This document shows, piece by piece, positions 9,101 to 17,251 of a DNA stretch of 57,973 nt. Position 1 is the stretch's first letter. The number at the start of each line of letters is the position of its first letter. Origin of the DNA: Sphaerobacter sp. (GTDB lineage: Bacteria; Chloroflexota; Chloroflexia; Thermomicrobiales; Thermomicrobiaceae); the NCBI GenBank assembly GCA_029961075.1, contig JASBVL010000021.1, positions 1 through 57,973 of the forward strand, read 5' to 3'. The notes beneath the pieces were generated by a model. The model made no database searches, had not been told where the DNA came from, and was given only the letters and a program-made list of their open reading frames with translations. A program made the position numbers and the translations under genes.

Positions 9101-9553
9101 GAGGAGCTGGCCCAGCCACTCCTGGTAGGCCTCGTCGAACGCGAGCGACGCGCTCAGCTCGTCCAGCTCCTCGAAGCCGGGGTCGAGCCCGGCCTCGACC
9201 GGCCGCTCCCGCAGCAGGCCCGCGGCGAAGGCGTGGATCGTCTCGATGCGGGCGCGGGGGAGGGCGGCCAGCGCCTCGTCCAGGCGCGCGCGCTCCTCCC
9301 CCGTCGCGGCGTCCGCGCGGGCCGCTTCCAGGCGCTCCCGGATGCGGGTGGCCAGCTCGGCCGCGGCCAGTCGGGTGAAGGTGATGACGACCAGCTCGTC
9401 GACGGTGGCGTAGCCGGAGCGCAGGATGGCGACGATGCGGTCGACCAGCACCGTCGTCTTGCCGGTGCCGGCGCCGGCCTCGACGAAGAAGTTGCGGTCG
9501 AGCACGCCGCGGATGGCGTCGCGGGTCGCCTGGTCGACCGGCCGGTGGTCCAC
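6194..9553 (-). CDS. addA: AddA-type ATP-dependent helicase/nuclease (UvrD/RecB-like)
   Basis: 1119 aa, large subunit of the AddAB double-strand-break resection enzyme, functional counterpart of RecBCD. Superfamily 1A helicase motifs: Walker A AGAGTGKTT at 26-34, Walker B DEFQDTDP near 357, motif IV region GDPKQSIYRFRRAD, and the late motif VRLLTIHAAKGLEFP. A PD-(D/E)xK nuclease domain closes the protein (EGRVDLLF ... ADYKTDAV near 1038). Start is GTG at 9553, one base after the addB stop, with GGAGGTGAC overlapping the end of addB, so the two are translationally coupled. Length fits AddA (about 1200 aa). Confidence 0.92.
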   Translation of the reverse strand: MDHRPVDQATRDAIRGVLDRNFFVEAGAGTGKTTVLVDRIVAILRSGYATVDELVVITFTRLAAAELATRIRERLEAARADAATGEERARLDEALAALPRARIETIHAFAAGLLRERPVEAGLDPGFEELDELSASLAFDEAYQEWLGQLLQGRPEPVWRALNRGLELKHLREIVEHVHQHRSLLPLAPDAAAAPDVAGFLDRFEQDVAELEALLGRCRNPDDHGARQIRALLARRDELRAARDDPDALERVILHLPKIAQKGARGNWADPADCDRQKEICAELNAALDDLKQALRADAVAGLVPLAEAFVRDYAARRRATGRAEFDDLLIWARDLLRDRPEVRRYFRERFRCILVDEFQDTDPLQVEILLYLCGEPPAGADGADWRALRPEPGRLFLVGDPKQSIYRFRRADLSVYDWVKRHVLPDALCTITQNFRSLAGVIDWVNAVFAQVITPLDGVQAGYVALHAWPQARLDLPRAPVVVVHDQVVGSADDVRRHEAAALVALIQQAVDGAQGWPVRDPGTGAVRPARWRDIAVLTPSRSGIERYEEVLAEAGIPYRHEGGRAFFRRQEVRELIHCLRAIDDPGDRLSLVAALRSGAFGCSDEEIFLAADALRGQLDYRVEPPAGHAAVADGLRTLRALAALRPRLPLPELVRAVLDETRLVEYALTLPQGEQAAANLLKVVDQARAFAAARGGGLRAFVRWLASVSDEERDSQEADADVAEAGDDVVRLLTIHAAKGLEFPIVALVNLQGRSPKSRPAIPDYAARRLHLRVGKQGGYFETPGFAEAAEREQQHDAAEHDRLLYVAATRARDHLILPVILGCGAREKEHKPKGMLARLAPHLPAPQDGHPAAGADVDGCHLLAGVPASVRAAPEPASPPPAGDVETLLSARTQWQEERAALLARAGAGLRVTTASSVEAWGQHDAPNGEEPREHLPRAAALAVGTALHAVMETLDLSGDGTIEATAKAMAAEAGVPDRAAEVAALARACLASDVVQRARAADRAAREVPFTLAVGDGFVEGRVDLLFREPDGLVLADYKTDAVAPEHIDARLAVYRNQAAVYAFAIARITGLPVKEVVFVFARAGVERAIPVDPALLTLGERLAASGAALTDEAL

Positions 9554-9554
9554 G

Positions 9555-12500
9555 CTACGTCACCTCCCCCAGGCGGGCGAAGGCGGTCGCCCGCGGGTCG
9601 CCGGCCTTGCGCTCGGCCAGGCGGGCGATGCGGCTGTCGCAGACCGTGCGGTAGTCACAGTGCCGGCAGTGCGCCTGCTCCTGGCCGGGCACCGCGTGGA
9701 AGTCGCCACTGGCGATGCCCTGGGTCAGGCCTTTGAGGAGGTCGAGGAACGCCTCCCAGCGCTCGCGCAGCGTCGCCCCGTCGAAGCGCACGCGCTTGAA
9801 CTCACCGCGCCGGCTGGCATAGAAGTACTCGGCCTCGCCTCGCTCCCACGGGATGCCCAGCACCTGCGACGCGGCCAGCAGGTAGATCGGCAACTGCAGC
9901 GCCCGCCCACCGGCGAGCGAGCCGTCCCGATGGTGGTCGGGGACCGCGCCGGTCTTGTAGTCGACCACCCGGAAGCGGTCGCGCCCGGGGGACCAGTCGA
10001 CCCGGTCGATCCGCCCCTGGAACCGGAGCGTCAGCCCGTCGGCCTGGAGCGGCACCGGCTCGTCGATCGAGAGCGGGCTGTCCGCCCGGTCGTGCGTCCA
10101 CCTGGGCCCGAAGCGCACCTCGAAGGCGCCGGGGCGCAGGCCGTCGTCGCGCTCCGCCACCTCCCGGTCGTACCAGATGACGAGATCCTCCAGGATCGCC
10201 TTGCGGTCCACCTGCCAGAGGAGGGGATAGCCCACCAGCCCCCGCCGCTCGCGCTCGGCGCACTCCTCCTCGGCGATGGCGCGCAGGCGCGCCAGGTGTG
10301 CCTCCCGCCGCGCGGCCGCGGGCGGGTCATCCTCCCCGCACTCGCTGAGGAAGCGCTGGAGCACGTCGTGGATGAGCGCGCCCCGCTCCAGCGCCTCGAT
10401 GCGCTCCAGCAGGTCCGGCTCCTCCACCGGCTCCAGCCGGAGCACGTAGGCCAGGAAAAAGCGGTGGGGGCAGGTGGCGTAGGTCTCCAGCCGGCTGGGC
10501 GAGATCGGGCGGCGCAGCCCGGCGCGCCAGGCGATGGCCTCCCGCGCCGCCGCTCCGAGCACGCCGTCGTAGACCGTCAGCTCGGGGCGGCGCCAGCGGG
10601 CCGTCCAGGCCGCCCGCGCCCGCGCGAACGGCGGGTGGAGCTGCTCCAGGCAGGCGATGCCCTGCCCCGGCGCGAGCGCCAGCAGGGTCCGGTCGTACTC
10701 CCGCGCGCTCAGCGCCTCCGCGGGCGTCGCGGCGCCGAAGCGGCTCGCCGGCACCCGGGTGTAGAGCTCCCGCGGCAGGGCGTCGACCTCCTCGACCCCC
10801 ACGCGCCGGCCGATCAGCGCCTCGGCCGCGGCGCGGAAGAAGTGCGAGGGGAGCTGCGGCCGCCCGTCCCCGCCCGTGCGCGGGTAGCTGAGCAGCAGGC
10901 GCTCGTCCGCCGCGGCGACCGCCAGCGCGAACAGCAGCGGCTCGATGTCCGCGCCCGTGGCCCGCAGGGGGATCTCCCAGCCGCCCACCGCGCTGAGCCG
11001 GGCGCGCTCCCGGTCGAGCAGCAGCGCGTCCTGCCGCGGCGGGGCCGGGAACGAGCGCTCCGCCAGCCCCAGCAGCGCGACGGCGCGCACCCGCAGGAAG
11101 CGGAGGGAGTGGACATCCAGGACCATGACCCCCTGCCGGCCGAAGCGCCCGTTGGGCGGCACCACGTCCGGCCCAAGCACCTCCCCCGCGTCGGCCCGCT
11201 CCAGCCGCAGGCGCACGGCGCGCTGGAAGCGCGCGAAGGGCACCTCCGGCACCAGCGCGTCGAGCCGGGCCAGCGGCGCCAGCAGGTCGAGCAGCGGCTG
11301 GGCGCCGTCGATGTAGGTCGTGGCCAGGTCGCGCAGGTAGTCGAGATGCACCTGCCACGCGGCGCGCTCCGGCCGCGCGGCCAATCGCTCGGCGAAGTCG
11401 CGGATGAAGGCCGCCAGGTGCGCGATCGCCTCCAGCTCGGCCCGCAGCCGCTCGTCGATCCGCTCCGGGTCCGCCTGCTCCTCGCCGAGCGCGGCCCGCC
11501 GCTTCGCCTGCGCCAGCAGGTGCAGCCGGTCGAGCCACTGGTCGCGCCCCTCGACGATCCCCGCCTCGCGCGACAGCGCGTCCCAGGTGGCCGGCTCGAC
11601 CGCGCCGTAGCGGCGGGCCGTCGCGGGCGGCAGCGTCGTCTCGGTGACGAACTCCATCACGGCGGCGCGCCGGAGCGGCGATCCCGCCAGGTCGAGCAGC
11701 GCCAGCAGGCGCCGCCCCTGGGGGTGCTCGGCCAGCGGCCGGCCGCCGTGCAGGTAGACCGGGATCCCGGCCTCGCGGAAGACCTCGTCGATCAGGGCCC
11801 GGTAGGGATCGTCGCGGCGGTAGGCCACCGCCATCTCATGGAAGGGGATCCCCTCCGCCGCCCAGGCGAGGCAGGCCCGGGCCGCCTCGCGCACCTCGCG
11901 CGTCGGGTCCGGCGCCGCGACCAGCCGCACCGTGCCGTCCGGCGCGACGCCGCCGGCCGGGCGGAACAGGTAGGCGCGCAGGTGATCGAGCGCGGTCGGC
12001 TCGCGATCCGGCACCGGCTCCGGGACGCGCTCCTCGCTGGCGCCCAGCCGGCTCAGCCAGGCGACGACGTCGCGCTGGGCCCGATCGGCCTCGGGGACGG
12101 TGCTGGGGAGGAAGACCGTGACCGGGACGACCTCGATCAGCCGCTCGAGCAGGGCGCGCAGCACGCCCGACGGCTGCGACAGGCCGTAGACGAGCACGGC
12201 GGGCGCGTTGAGCCGCGCCGGGTCGGCGACCGCGTAGGCGTCGAGCGCGTCGTAGAAGCCGCGCCGCCGTGCCGCGTAGGCGGCGTACAGCCCGGCCAGG
12301 GCGCCGCACTTCTCCCGGTCGACCTCCGCCTGCGCGACCGCCGCCCGGAACCCCTCCGGCTCGACCCCGGCCTCGCGCAGCTCGCGGAACAGCCGCCCGA
12401 GCGCCTGAGCGAACCCGGGTGCCTGCCGCACGGGCGCGAAGTAGCCGCCCGCCCCGAGCGCCACCTCCTCCTCCAGGAGGCGCGTGCCCCCGGCCGGGAG

Positions 12501-12755
12501 CGGCGCCCGCCCCGCGTCCAGCAGCGCCGGCTCGCCCAACTGGAGGGCGAGCTGCCCGGGGGTACGCACCGGCAGGTTGACGTGCCCGCCGACCAGGCGC
12601 GCGAGGCGGCGGCGCAGGTAGACGCCGATCTGCCCATCGCCGACCAGCAGCAGCGGCGGGGCGAGCGGATCGACCGCCGTCCAGCGGCGCAGCTCCTCGC
12701 CCAGCGCCGCCTCGATGGCGGCGAGGCTGCCCACGACCAAGCGCGGCCGATGCAT
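9555..12755 (-). CDS. addB: AddB-type nuclease subunit with 4Fe-4S cysteines
   Basis: 1066 aa, partner of AddA. The C-terminal half has a PD-(D/E)xK nuclease core (FQGRIDRVDW ... FRVVDYKTGAV near 929). Four cysteines expected to hold a 4Fe-4S cluster: one in ETYATCPHRFFLAY near 759, and three in CRHCDYRTVC near 1025-1035. The N-terminal half looks like an inactivated helicase; the first segment LLLVGDGQIGVYLRRRL has no GKT, so ATP binding by this subunit is doubtful, unlike Bacillus AddB. The stop is one base before the addA start. Upstream is a divergent intergenic region shared with the S9 peptidase gene. Confidence 0.88.
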   Translation of the reverse strand: MHRPRLVVGSLAAIEAALGEELRRWTAVDPLAPPLLLVGDGQIGVYLRRRLARLVGGHVNLPVRTPGQLALQLGEPALLDAGRAPLPAGGTRLLEEEVALGAGGYFAPVRQAPGFAQALGRLFRELREAGVEPEGFRAAVAQAEVDREKCGALAGLYAAYAARRRGFYDALDAYAVADPARLNAPAVLVYGLSQPSGVLRALLERLIEVVPVTVFLPSTVPEADRAQRDVVAWLSRLGASEERVPEPVPDREPTALDHLRAYLFRPAGGVAPDGTVRLVAAPDPTREVREAARACLAWAAEGIPFHEMAVAYRRDDPYRALIDEVFREAGIPVYLHGGRPLAEHPQGRRLLALLDLAGSPLRRAAVMEFVTETTLPPATARRYGAVEPATWDALSREAGIVEGRDQWLDRLHLLAQAKRRAALGEEQADPERIDERLRAELEAIAHLAAFIRDFAERLAARPERAAWQVHLDYLRDLATTYIDGAQPLLDLLAPLARLDALVPEVPFARFQRAVRLRLERADAGEVLGPDVVPPNGRFGRQGVMVLDVHSLRFLRVRAVALLGLAERSFPAPPRQDALLLDRERARLSAVGGWEIPLRATGADIEPLLFALAVAAADERLLLSYPRTGGDGRPQLPSHFFRAAAEALIGRRVGVEEVDALPRELYTRVPASRFGAATPAEALSAREYDRTLLALAPGQGIACLEQLHPPFARARAAWTARWRRPELTVYDGVLGAAAREAIAWRAGLRRPISPSRLETYATCPHRFFLAYVLRLEPVEEPDLLERIEALERGALIHDVLQRFLSECGEDDPPAAARREAHLARLRAIAEEECAERERRGLVGYPLLWQVDRKAILEDLVIWYDREVAERDDGLRPGAFEVRFGPRWTHDRADSPLSIDEPVPLQADGLTLRFQGRIDRVDWSPGRDRFRVVDYKTGAVPDHHRDGSLAGGRALQLPIYLLAASQVLGIPWERGEAEYFYASRRGEFKRVRFDGATLRERWEAFLDLLKGLTQGIASGDFHAVPGQEQAHCRHCDYRTVCDSRIARLAERKAGDPRATAFARLGEVT

Positions 12756-12907
12756 CCGGGATGTCCCTTCCCCCCTCGGGGCCGAAGGCGTAGGCCTGGC
12801 CCGGCTTCATCCTAGTCATCCCGGTGCAGTGAGTCAACGTCGTGCAGGAGTGCGGGTTATTGCGGACATGCGAGTGCGGTCGGGTGGCGCACCGCCCCCG
12901 TCGTCGC

Positions 12908-12936
12908 GTGGAGCGCCGGCTTCCAGCCGCTCCCTG
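12908..12936 (+). repeat. REP-like hairpin, degenerate
   Basis: GTGGAGCGCCGGCTTCCAGC; the second arm is imperfect (GCCGCTCC). Confidence 0.45.
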
Positions 12937-13027
12937 CATGCAGGGGAGAGCGGCGCGGCCCCGCGCGCCACATCCCCCGCCCACGACCGCCGCCCTGCCG
13001 TATCATGTGCGGCAGGAATCGACCGCG

Positions 13028-13076
13028 GGCCACGGACCACGGACTACGCATCACGAAACACGGATCACGAAGGGGC
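13028..13076 (+). repeat. Short heptanucleotide array
   Basis: Reads as consecutive 7-mers CCACGGA, CCACGGA, CTACGCA, TCACGAA, ACACGGA, TCACGAA, the same ACG-centred unit as the array at 5936-6188. It ends about 12 bases before the ATG of the S9 peptidase, so it lies in that gene's leader. Confidence 0.6.
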
Positions 13077-13089
13077 AGGTACGCGCACG

Positions 13090-14988
13090 ATGACCACCAG
13101 GCAGTCCTATTCCCCCGACCACGCGGTGAGCCTCCGCATTGCCGCCGATCCCCAGGTCTCCCCCGACGGACGCTGGGTCGCCTTCACCGTCGCGCCCATC
13201 GGCCACCCCGAGACGACGCCGACCTCGGCCATCTGGCTGGCGCCGGTCGACGGCGGCCAGCCCGCGCGGCCGATCACGACCGGCCTGGCCGAGGACAAGA
13301 TGGCCCGCTGGTCGCCCGACGGCCGCATCCTGGCCTTCCTCGCCGACCGCGCCGAGCGGCGCGCGCACCAGATCCACCTCCTTCCCCTGGACGGTGGGGA
13401 GGCGCGTCCCCTGACGAGCGTCCCCAAGGGGCTGGACCTCCTGGCCTGGGCGCCCGACGGCCGCTCCCTCACCGCGACGGCGGACCGGCGCGCCCTGGCG
13501 GGAGAAACCACGCCGGCCTCGGAGGTGCGGGTCGCCAGCCAGGCCGCCCGGCCGCGCGTGATCGTCCAGGTCCCGCTCGCGGGGGGACCGCCGCGCGTCA
13601 TCGGCCCCGCCGACGGGCACGTCTGGGCCTATGCCTGGAGCCCGGACGGCCGCCAGATCGCCGCGCTGACCACGCCGGGCAACGGGCTGGACGAGCCGCC
13701 GCGGGGGCTGCGGCTGGTGGTGGTCGATGTTGACACCCGTGCCGAGCGCGCCATCGCCACGCTCGACGACCTCCCGACGGCCTTCCAGTGGTCGCCGGAC
13801 GGCGCCTGGCTGGTGGCCGTGGCGGACCTCCCGGGGAGCGCCGACGACACGCGCGTGTTCCTCATCGACCCGCGCAGCGGCGCGATCGAGGCGCTGGAGG
13901 CCGGCGCCACGACGCCGCTCTGGGCCGGCTGGCTGCCGGGGGCGGCGCCGCGCCTGCTCACGCTGGCCGAGGAGGGGCTGTTCAACCGCATCGACCTGGT
14001 CGAGGTCGGCACCCGTGCGGCGCGGCGCCTCGAACCCCTCCCGCGGGGCGGGCTGGCGCAGGCGCCGCTCAGCGTGAGCGCCGACGGCCGCACCCTCGCC
14101 TGCGTCCGAGCGCACCCGGCCGGCCCGCCGGAGGTCTGGGCCGGGCCGATCGACGGCGAGCTGCGCTGCCTGACCCACCTCAACCCGCAGCTCGACGACG
14201 TCGCCATCGCGCCGATGGAGCCGGTCGAGTGGACCGCGAGCGACGGGCTGACGATCCAGGGCTGGCTGCTCCGCCCGCCCGGCGCCGCGCCCGGGCAGCG
14301 CCTGCCGCTCATCGTCCAGGTCCACGGCGGCCCGACCAGCCGCTGGGGCGCGACCTTCCACGGCACCTGGCACGACTGGGGCCAGGTCCTCGCCGCCGCC
14401 GGCTACGCCGTGCTCCTGCCCAACCCGCGCGGCAGCACCGGCCGCGGCGCCGACTTCACCGCCTCCAATCGCGGCGACCTGGGCGGCATGGACTTCGACG
14501 ACGTCATGCGGGGCGTCGACTGGGCCATCGCCCAGGGGATCGCCGACCCCGACCGCCTCGGCATCGCCGGCTGGAGCTACGGCGGCTTCCTCACCGCCTG
14601 GGCCGTCGGCCACACCGACCGCTTCAAGGCCGCCGTGGCCGGCGCGGCCGTGACCGACTGGCCGAGTAAGGTCGGCACCACCGACATCCGCCCCTACAAC
14701 GAGGCCCGCTTCCCCGGCCCGCTCCACGCATCGCCCGACGCCTTCTGGGAGCGCTCCCCCATCCGCTACCTGGGCCGGATCACGACCCCGACGCTGGTGG
14801 TCCACGGCGAGGCCGACGTGCGGGTCCCGCCGGAGCAGGGCATGGAGCTGTACCTGGGGCTGCGCGCGGCGGGCGTGCCGACCGACTTCATCACCTACCC
14901 GCGCCAGGGCCACCCCTTCCACGAGCGCGCCTTCCAGCGCGACCTGCTCCAGCGCCTCGTGGCCTGGTTCGACCGCTGGCTGCGGTAG
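13090..14988 (+). CDS. S9 family prolyl oligopeptidase / acylaminoacyl-peptidase-like
   Basis: 632 aa, cytoplasmic serine peptidase cleaving short peptides or N-acylated peptides. Residues 1-360 form a beta-propeller of WD40-like/PD40 repeats (DPQVSPDGRWVAFTV, ARWSPDGRILAFLAD, AYAWSPDGRQIAALT, AFQWSPDGAWLVAV). The C-terminal alpha/beta hydrolase has the triad Ser496 in GWSYGGF, Asp576 in HGEADVRVP and His608 in RQGHPFHE. HGGPTSRWG near 415 is the oxyanion segment. ATG at 13090 gives the usual S9C length; the upstream open frame is repeat sequence. No signal peptide. Monocistronic. Confidence 0.92.
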   Translation: MTTRQSYSPDHAVSLRIAADPQVSPDGRWVAFTVAPIGHPETTPTSAIWLAPVDGGQPARPITTGLAEDKMARWSPDGRILAFLADRAERRAHQIHLLPLDGGEARPLTSVPKGLDLLAWAPDGRSLTATADRRALAGETTPASEVRVASQAARPRVIVQVPLAGGPPRVIGPADGHVWAYAWSPDGRQIAALTTPGNGLDEPPRGLRLVVVDVDTRAERAIATLDDLPTAFQWSPDGAWLVAVADLPGSADDTRVFLIDPRSGAIEALEAGATTPLWAGWLPGAAPRLLTLAEEGLFNRIDLVEVGTRAARRLEPLPRGGLAQAPLSVSADGRTLACVRAHPAGPPEVWAGPIDGELRCLTHLNPQLDDVAIAPMEPVEWTASDGLTIQGWLLRPPGAAPGQRLPLIVQVHGGPTSRWGATFHGTWHDWGQVLAAAGYAVLLPNPRGSTGRGADFTASNRGDLGGMDFDDVMRGVDWAIAQGIADPDRLGIAGWSYGGFLTAWAVGHTDRFKAAVAGAAVTDWPSKVGTTDIRPYNEARFPGPLHASPDAFWERSPIRYLGRITTPTLVVHGEADVRVPPEQGMELYLGLRAAGVPTDFITYPRQGHPFHERAFQRDLLQRLVAWFDRWLR

Positions 14989-15121
14989 CCGACCACCGGG
15001 GGTGTGGCATCCCGCGCGGGGCGCCGCGGTGTGGCGCTCCGCGCGGTCACCCCCCTCGGCCCGCGCGGCGCCCGCTGCCAGGCGGGCGCCGCGCAGGAGC
15101 ACCACGACTGCATCGGTCCTC

Positions 15122-15302
15122 CGCTCGGGGCGGGGCGTGTCGAACGGAGCACCGCCCGATGTGAACGCGGGAGGCTCCGTCCGGCACACGGTCCTCCACT
15201 ACCGCCCCACACCAGCCACCGCTCGGGGCGGGGCTTGTCGAACGGAGTACCGCCCGATGTGAACGCGGGAGGCTCCGTCCGGCACAAGGCCCTCCCCTAC
15301 CA
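15122..15302. repeat. Two tandem copies of a 98-bp palindromic repeat
   Basis: Units begin at 15122 and 15220 (period 98). Both contain CGGAG(C/T)ACCGCCCGATG, TGAACGCGGGAGGCTCCG and CCGGCACA in the same order, almost without change. Within a unit the left arm (GGGGCGGGGC, TGTCGAACGGAG) and the right arm (CTCCGTCCGGCACA, GGCCCTCC) are imperfect inverted complements. Same family as 2009-2160 and 28034-28165. Confidence 0.7.
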
Positions 15303-15334
15303 CACCGAGGCCGCGCTGACGCTCGGGTCGGGGG

Positions 15335-15367
15335 CCGGCGATACTCCGTTCGACGCCGGCGCTCCAC
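15335..15367 (-). repeat. REP-like element, minus orientation
   Basis: Minus strand: GTGGAGCGCCGGCGTCG, then AACGGAGTATCGCCGGCC; stem arms GCCGGCG / CGCCGGC. Confidence 0.55.
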
Positions 15368-15544
15368 GGGGCCGGCGGGCCGCCGTCCGACGCCGGCGAA
15401 CCACGCGGTGCGAGGGCACCCCGCCCTCCCGACCAGGACGAGGGTCGCCCAGGGCGTGAGGGCCGCCGTGCCGTCGTGTAGACTCCCCTCGAGCGAGGGA
15501 GATCGATCAGCCACCAGGCGGCGAGCCGGGGAGGGAGACGAGCG

Positions 15545-16735
15545 ATGAGCGGGCAGGCGCTGGCGGGCGTGCGGGTGGTGGACCTGACGCGGGTCATGAC
15601 CGGTCCCTACTGCACCATGCTGCTCGGCGACATGGGTGCCGACGTGGTCAAGATCGAGCAGCCGGGCAAGGGGGACGACACCCGCGCCTGGGGCCCGCCC
15701 TTCATCGGCGGCGAGAGCGCCTACTTCCTCAGCGTCAACCGCAACAAGCGCAGCATCACCGTCAACCTCAAGAGCGACGCCGGCCGGGCCATCGTCGAGC
15801 GCCTCATCGACGGCGCCGACGTGCTCGTCGAGAACTTCAGCCCCGGCACCGCCGACCGGCTCGGCCTGGGCTACGCCGCCGTCCGCGCCCGCAAGCCGGA
15901 CATCATCTACTGCTCCATCTCCGGCTTCGGCCAGGAGGGGCCGGAGCGCGACCGCACCGCCTACGACCTGATCGTGCAGGGCATGTCCGGCCTCATGAGC
16001 GTCACCGGCTTCCCCGGCGGCGAACCGACCCGCTTCGGCGTGCCGATCGCCGACATCGCGGCCGGGATGTTCGCCGCCTACGCCATCGTCAGCGCGCTCT
16101 TCCACCGCGAGCGCACCGGCGAGGGGCAGTACATCGACACCTCGATGCTCGGCGGACAGGTGGCGCTCCTCACCTACCAGGCCGGGATCTACTTCGCCAC
16201 CGGCGAGGCGCCGCAGCCCACCGGCAACGCCCACCCGATCGTCGCACCCTACCAGACCTTCCGCACGCGCGACGGCTACGTCAACATCGCCGCCGGCAAC
16301 GACGCCATCTTCACCCGCTTCTGCCAGGCCATGGACCTGACGCACCTGCTGGAGGACCCGCGCTTCGCGGACAACGCCGGGCGGATCACCAACCTCCCGG
16401 CGCTGGTGGCGGAGATCGAGCGGGTGCTGACGCAGCACGACACGGCCGAGGTGGTCCGCCGGCTCGACGCGGCGGCCGTGCCCTGCGGGCCGATCAACAC
16501 CGTGCCGCAGGTCTTCGCCGAGCCGCAGGCCGCGCACTACCGCCTGCGGCAGCGGGTGCCGCACCCCACCCTCGGCGAGGTGGATCAGGTGGGCTTCCCC
16601 TACGCCCTGAGCGCCACCCCCTGCGCCATCCGGCTGGCCCCGCCCACCCTCGGGCAGCACACCGACGAGGTGCTGGCCGAGCTCGGCTACGGCCCGGACG
16701 AGATCGCCGCCCTGCGTGAGCAGGGCGCGGTGTAA
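15545..16735 (+). CDS. CaiB/BaiF family (class III) CoA-transferase
   Basis: 396 aa, transfers CoA between carboxylic acids; substrate unknown. Family signatures: VVDLTRVMTGPYCTMLLGDM near the start, ADVVKIEQPGKGDDTR, the NRNKRSITVNLKS and DVLVENFSPG segments, and Asp170 in VPIADIAAGM, which aligns by position and context with the nucleophilic Asp169 of formyl-CoA transferase. The C-terminus has IPCGPINT-like VPCGPINTVPQVF and LGQHTDEVL. ATG at 15545 is preceded by GGGAGGGAGACGAGCG. Length is typical. Monocistronic, followed by a strong hairpin. Confidence 0.92.
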   Translation: MSGQALAGVRVVDLTRVMTGPYCTMLLGDMGADVVKIEQPGKGDDTRAWGPPFIGGESAYFLSVNRNKRSITVNLKSDAGRAIVERLIDGADVLVENFSPGTADRLGLGYAAVRARKPDIIYCSISGFGQEGPERDRTAYDLIVQGMSGLMSVTGFPGGEPTRFGVPIADIAAGMFAAYAIVSALFHRERTGEGQYIDTSMLGGQVALLTYQAGIYFATGEAPQPTGNAHPIVAPYQTFRTRDGYVNIAAGNDAIFTRFCQAMDLTHLLEDPRFADNAGRITNLPALVAEIERVLTQHDTAEVVRRLDAAAVPCGPINTVPQVFAEPQAAHYRLRQRVPHPTLGEVDQVGFPYALSATPCAIRLAPPTLGQHTDEVLAELGYGPDEIAALREQGAV

Positions 16736-16746
16736 ACGACGGAGGC

Positions 16747-16803
16747 GGCCCTCACCCCCTGACCCCCTCTCCCAACCTTGGGAGAGGGGAGGGGGTGAGG
16801 GCC
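16747..16803 (+). terminator. Long hairpin after the CoA-transferase
   Basis: Imperfect inverted repeat running from GGCCCTCACCCCCT to AGGGGGTGAGGGCC, with core CCCCTCTCCCAA / TTGGGAGAGGGG, 12 bases past the stop. The core is shared with 6025-6050. Confidence 0.6.
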
Positions 16804-17088
16804 ACGCGGTGGGCGCCAGCCCGCGCAGCGGCCCGGCGCTCAGGAGGACCGCAACCCGGCTCGGGATAACACGGTAGGGTGACGCATCGTGCCTTCCGAC
16901 GCCAGCGCGGCGGAAGTGCTCGCCGCATCGCGTACGAATGCTGTATGCTGCACATGATGCCGGTTCGGTCGACTTGTCGGTAGGCTCGCTGCGCTGGTAT
17001 CTTACCATCCAAGTAGTCATAACATTTCTCTCTGGGCGCACGGAGATGCGCCGCGCGCAGCGTCGCTCTCCCGGAGGATACGATCGAC
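16804..17088. promoter_or_regulatory. Upstream region of the restriction remnant/AlbA unit, candidate promoter
   Basis: Less GC-rich than its surroundings. A possible sigma-A promoter is TTGTCG (16974-16979), 18 bases, TATCTT (16998-17003). A GGAGG ribosome site at about 17072 serves the ATG at 17089. Promoter assignment is by eye only. Confidence 0.35.
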
Positions 17089-17251
17089 ATGCCGAACCCC
17101 GAAGAGATCGCCCGCGCCGACATCGACGCCGCCCTGGGGCAGGCGGGCTGGGCCGTGCAGGGTGGGGAGCCGTCGCCGGGCAGGCAAGAACGGGAAGCGA
17201 TCGGAGCCAGCCGCCAGGGCGCTGCCGCTGTTCGAGGCGGGTGACACGTGA
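17089..17251 (+). pseudogene. Deletion scar of a type I restriction system (HsdR start joined to an HsdS/HsdM tail)
   Basis: ATG at 17089 with a good GGAGG opens MPNPEEIARADIDAALGQAG, the usual N-terminus of type I/III R subunits; the expected next part is missing. From about 17175, in another frame, KNGKRSEPAARALPLFEAG followed by a stop at 17249-17251 resembles the basic tail ending LPLFE of HsdS (or HsdM) subunits. That stop overlaps the GTG of the next gene (GTGA). The simplest reading is that most of a type I restriction operon was deleted, leaving one end of each flanking gene. Subunit identity of the tail is uncertain. Confidence 0.55.

Larger units (their letters stand above)
12756..13089. 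other. Divergent intergenic region with a REP hairpin and a heptamer array
   Basis: Holds one REP-like hairpin (12908-12936, GTGGAGCGCCGGC head) and a short 7-bp array at 13028-13076. Promoters for addBA and the S9 peptidase are expected here; no strong pair was recognised. Confidence 0.5.
14989..15544. other. Repeat-filled intergenic region
   Basis: No gene supported. Holds two tandem copies of the second dispersed family (15122-15302), a REP-like element at 15335-15367 and the leader of the CoA-transferase gene. Confidence 0.6.

Noticed and set aside
6962..9736. 924-codon plus-strand frame opposite addA
   Set aside because: Mirror of the addA coding strand in GC-rich DNA; translation is VRRG/LAQ-rich without any domain, while the minus strand has full helicase motifs.
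9426..12815. 1129-codon plus-strand frame opposite addB
   Set aside because: Same antisense artefact; the minus-strand AddB has nuclease and Fe-S motifs.
15545..16735. Suspected loss of the CoA-transferase nucleophile (Gly in TSMLGGQ)
   Set aside because: The formyl-CoA transferase nucleophile aligns instead with Asp170 in VPIADIAAGM, which is present.
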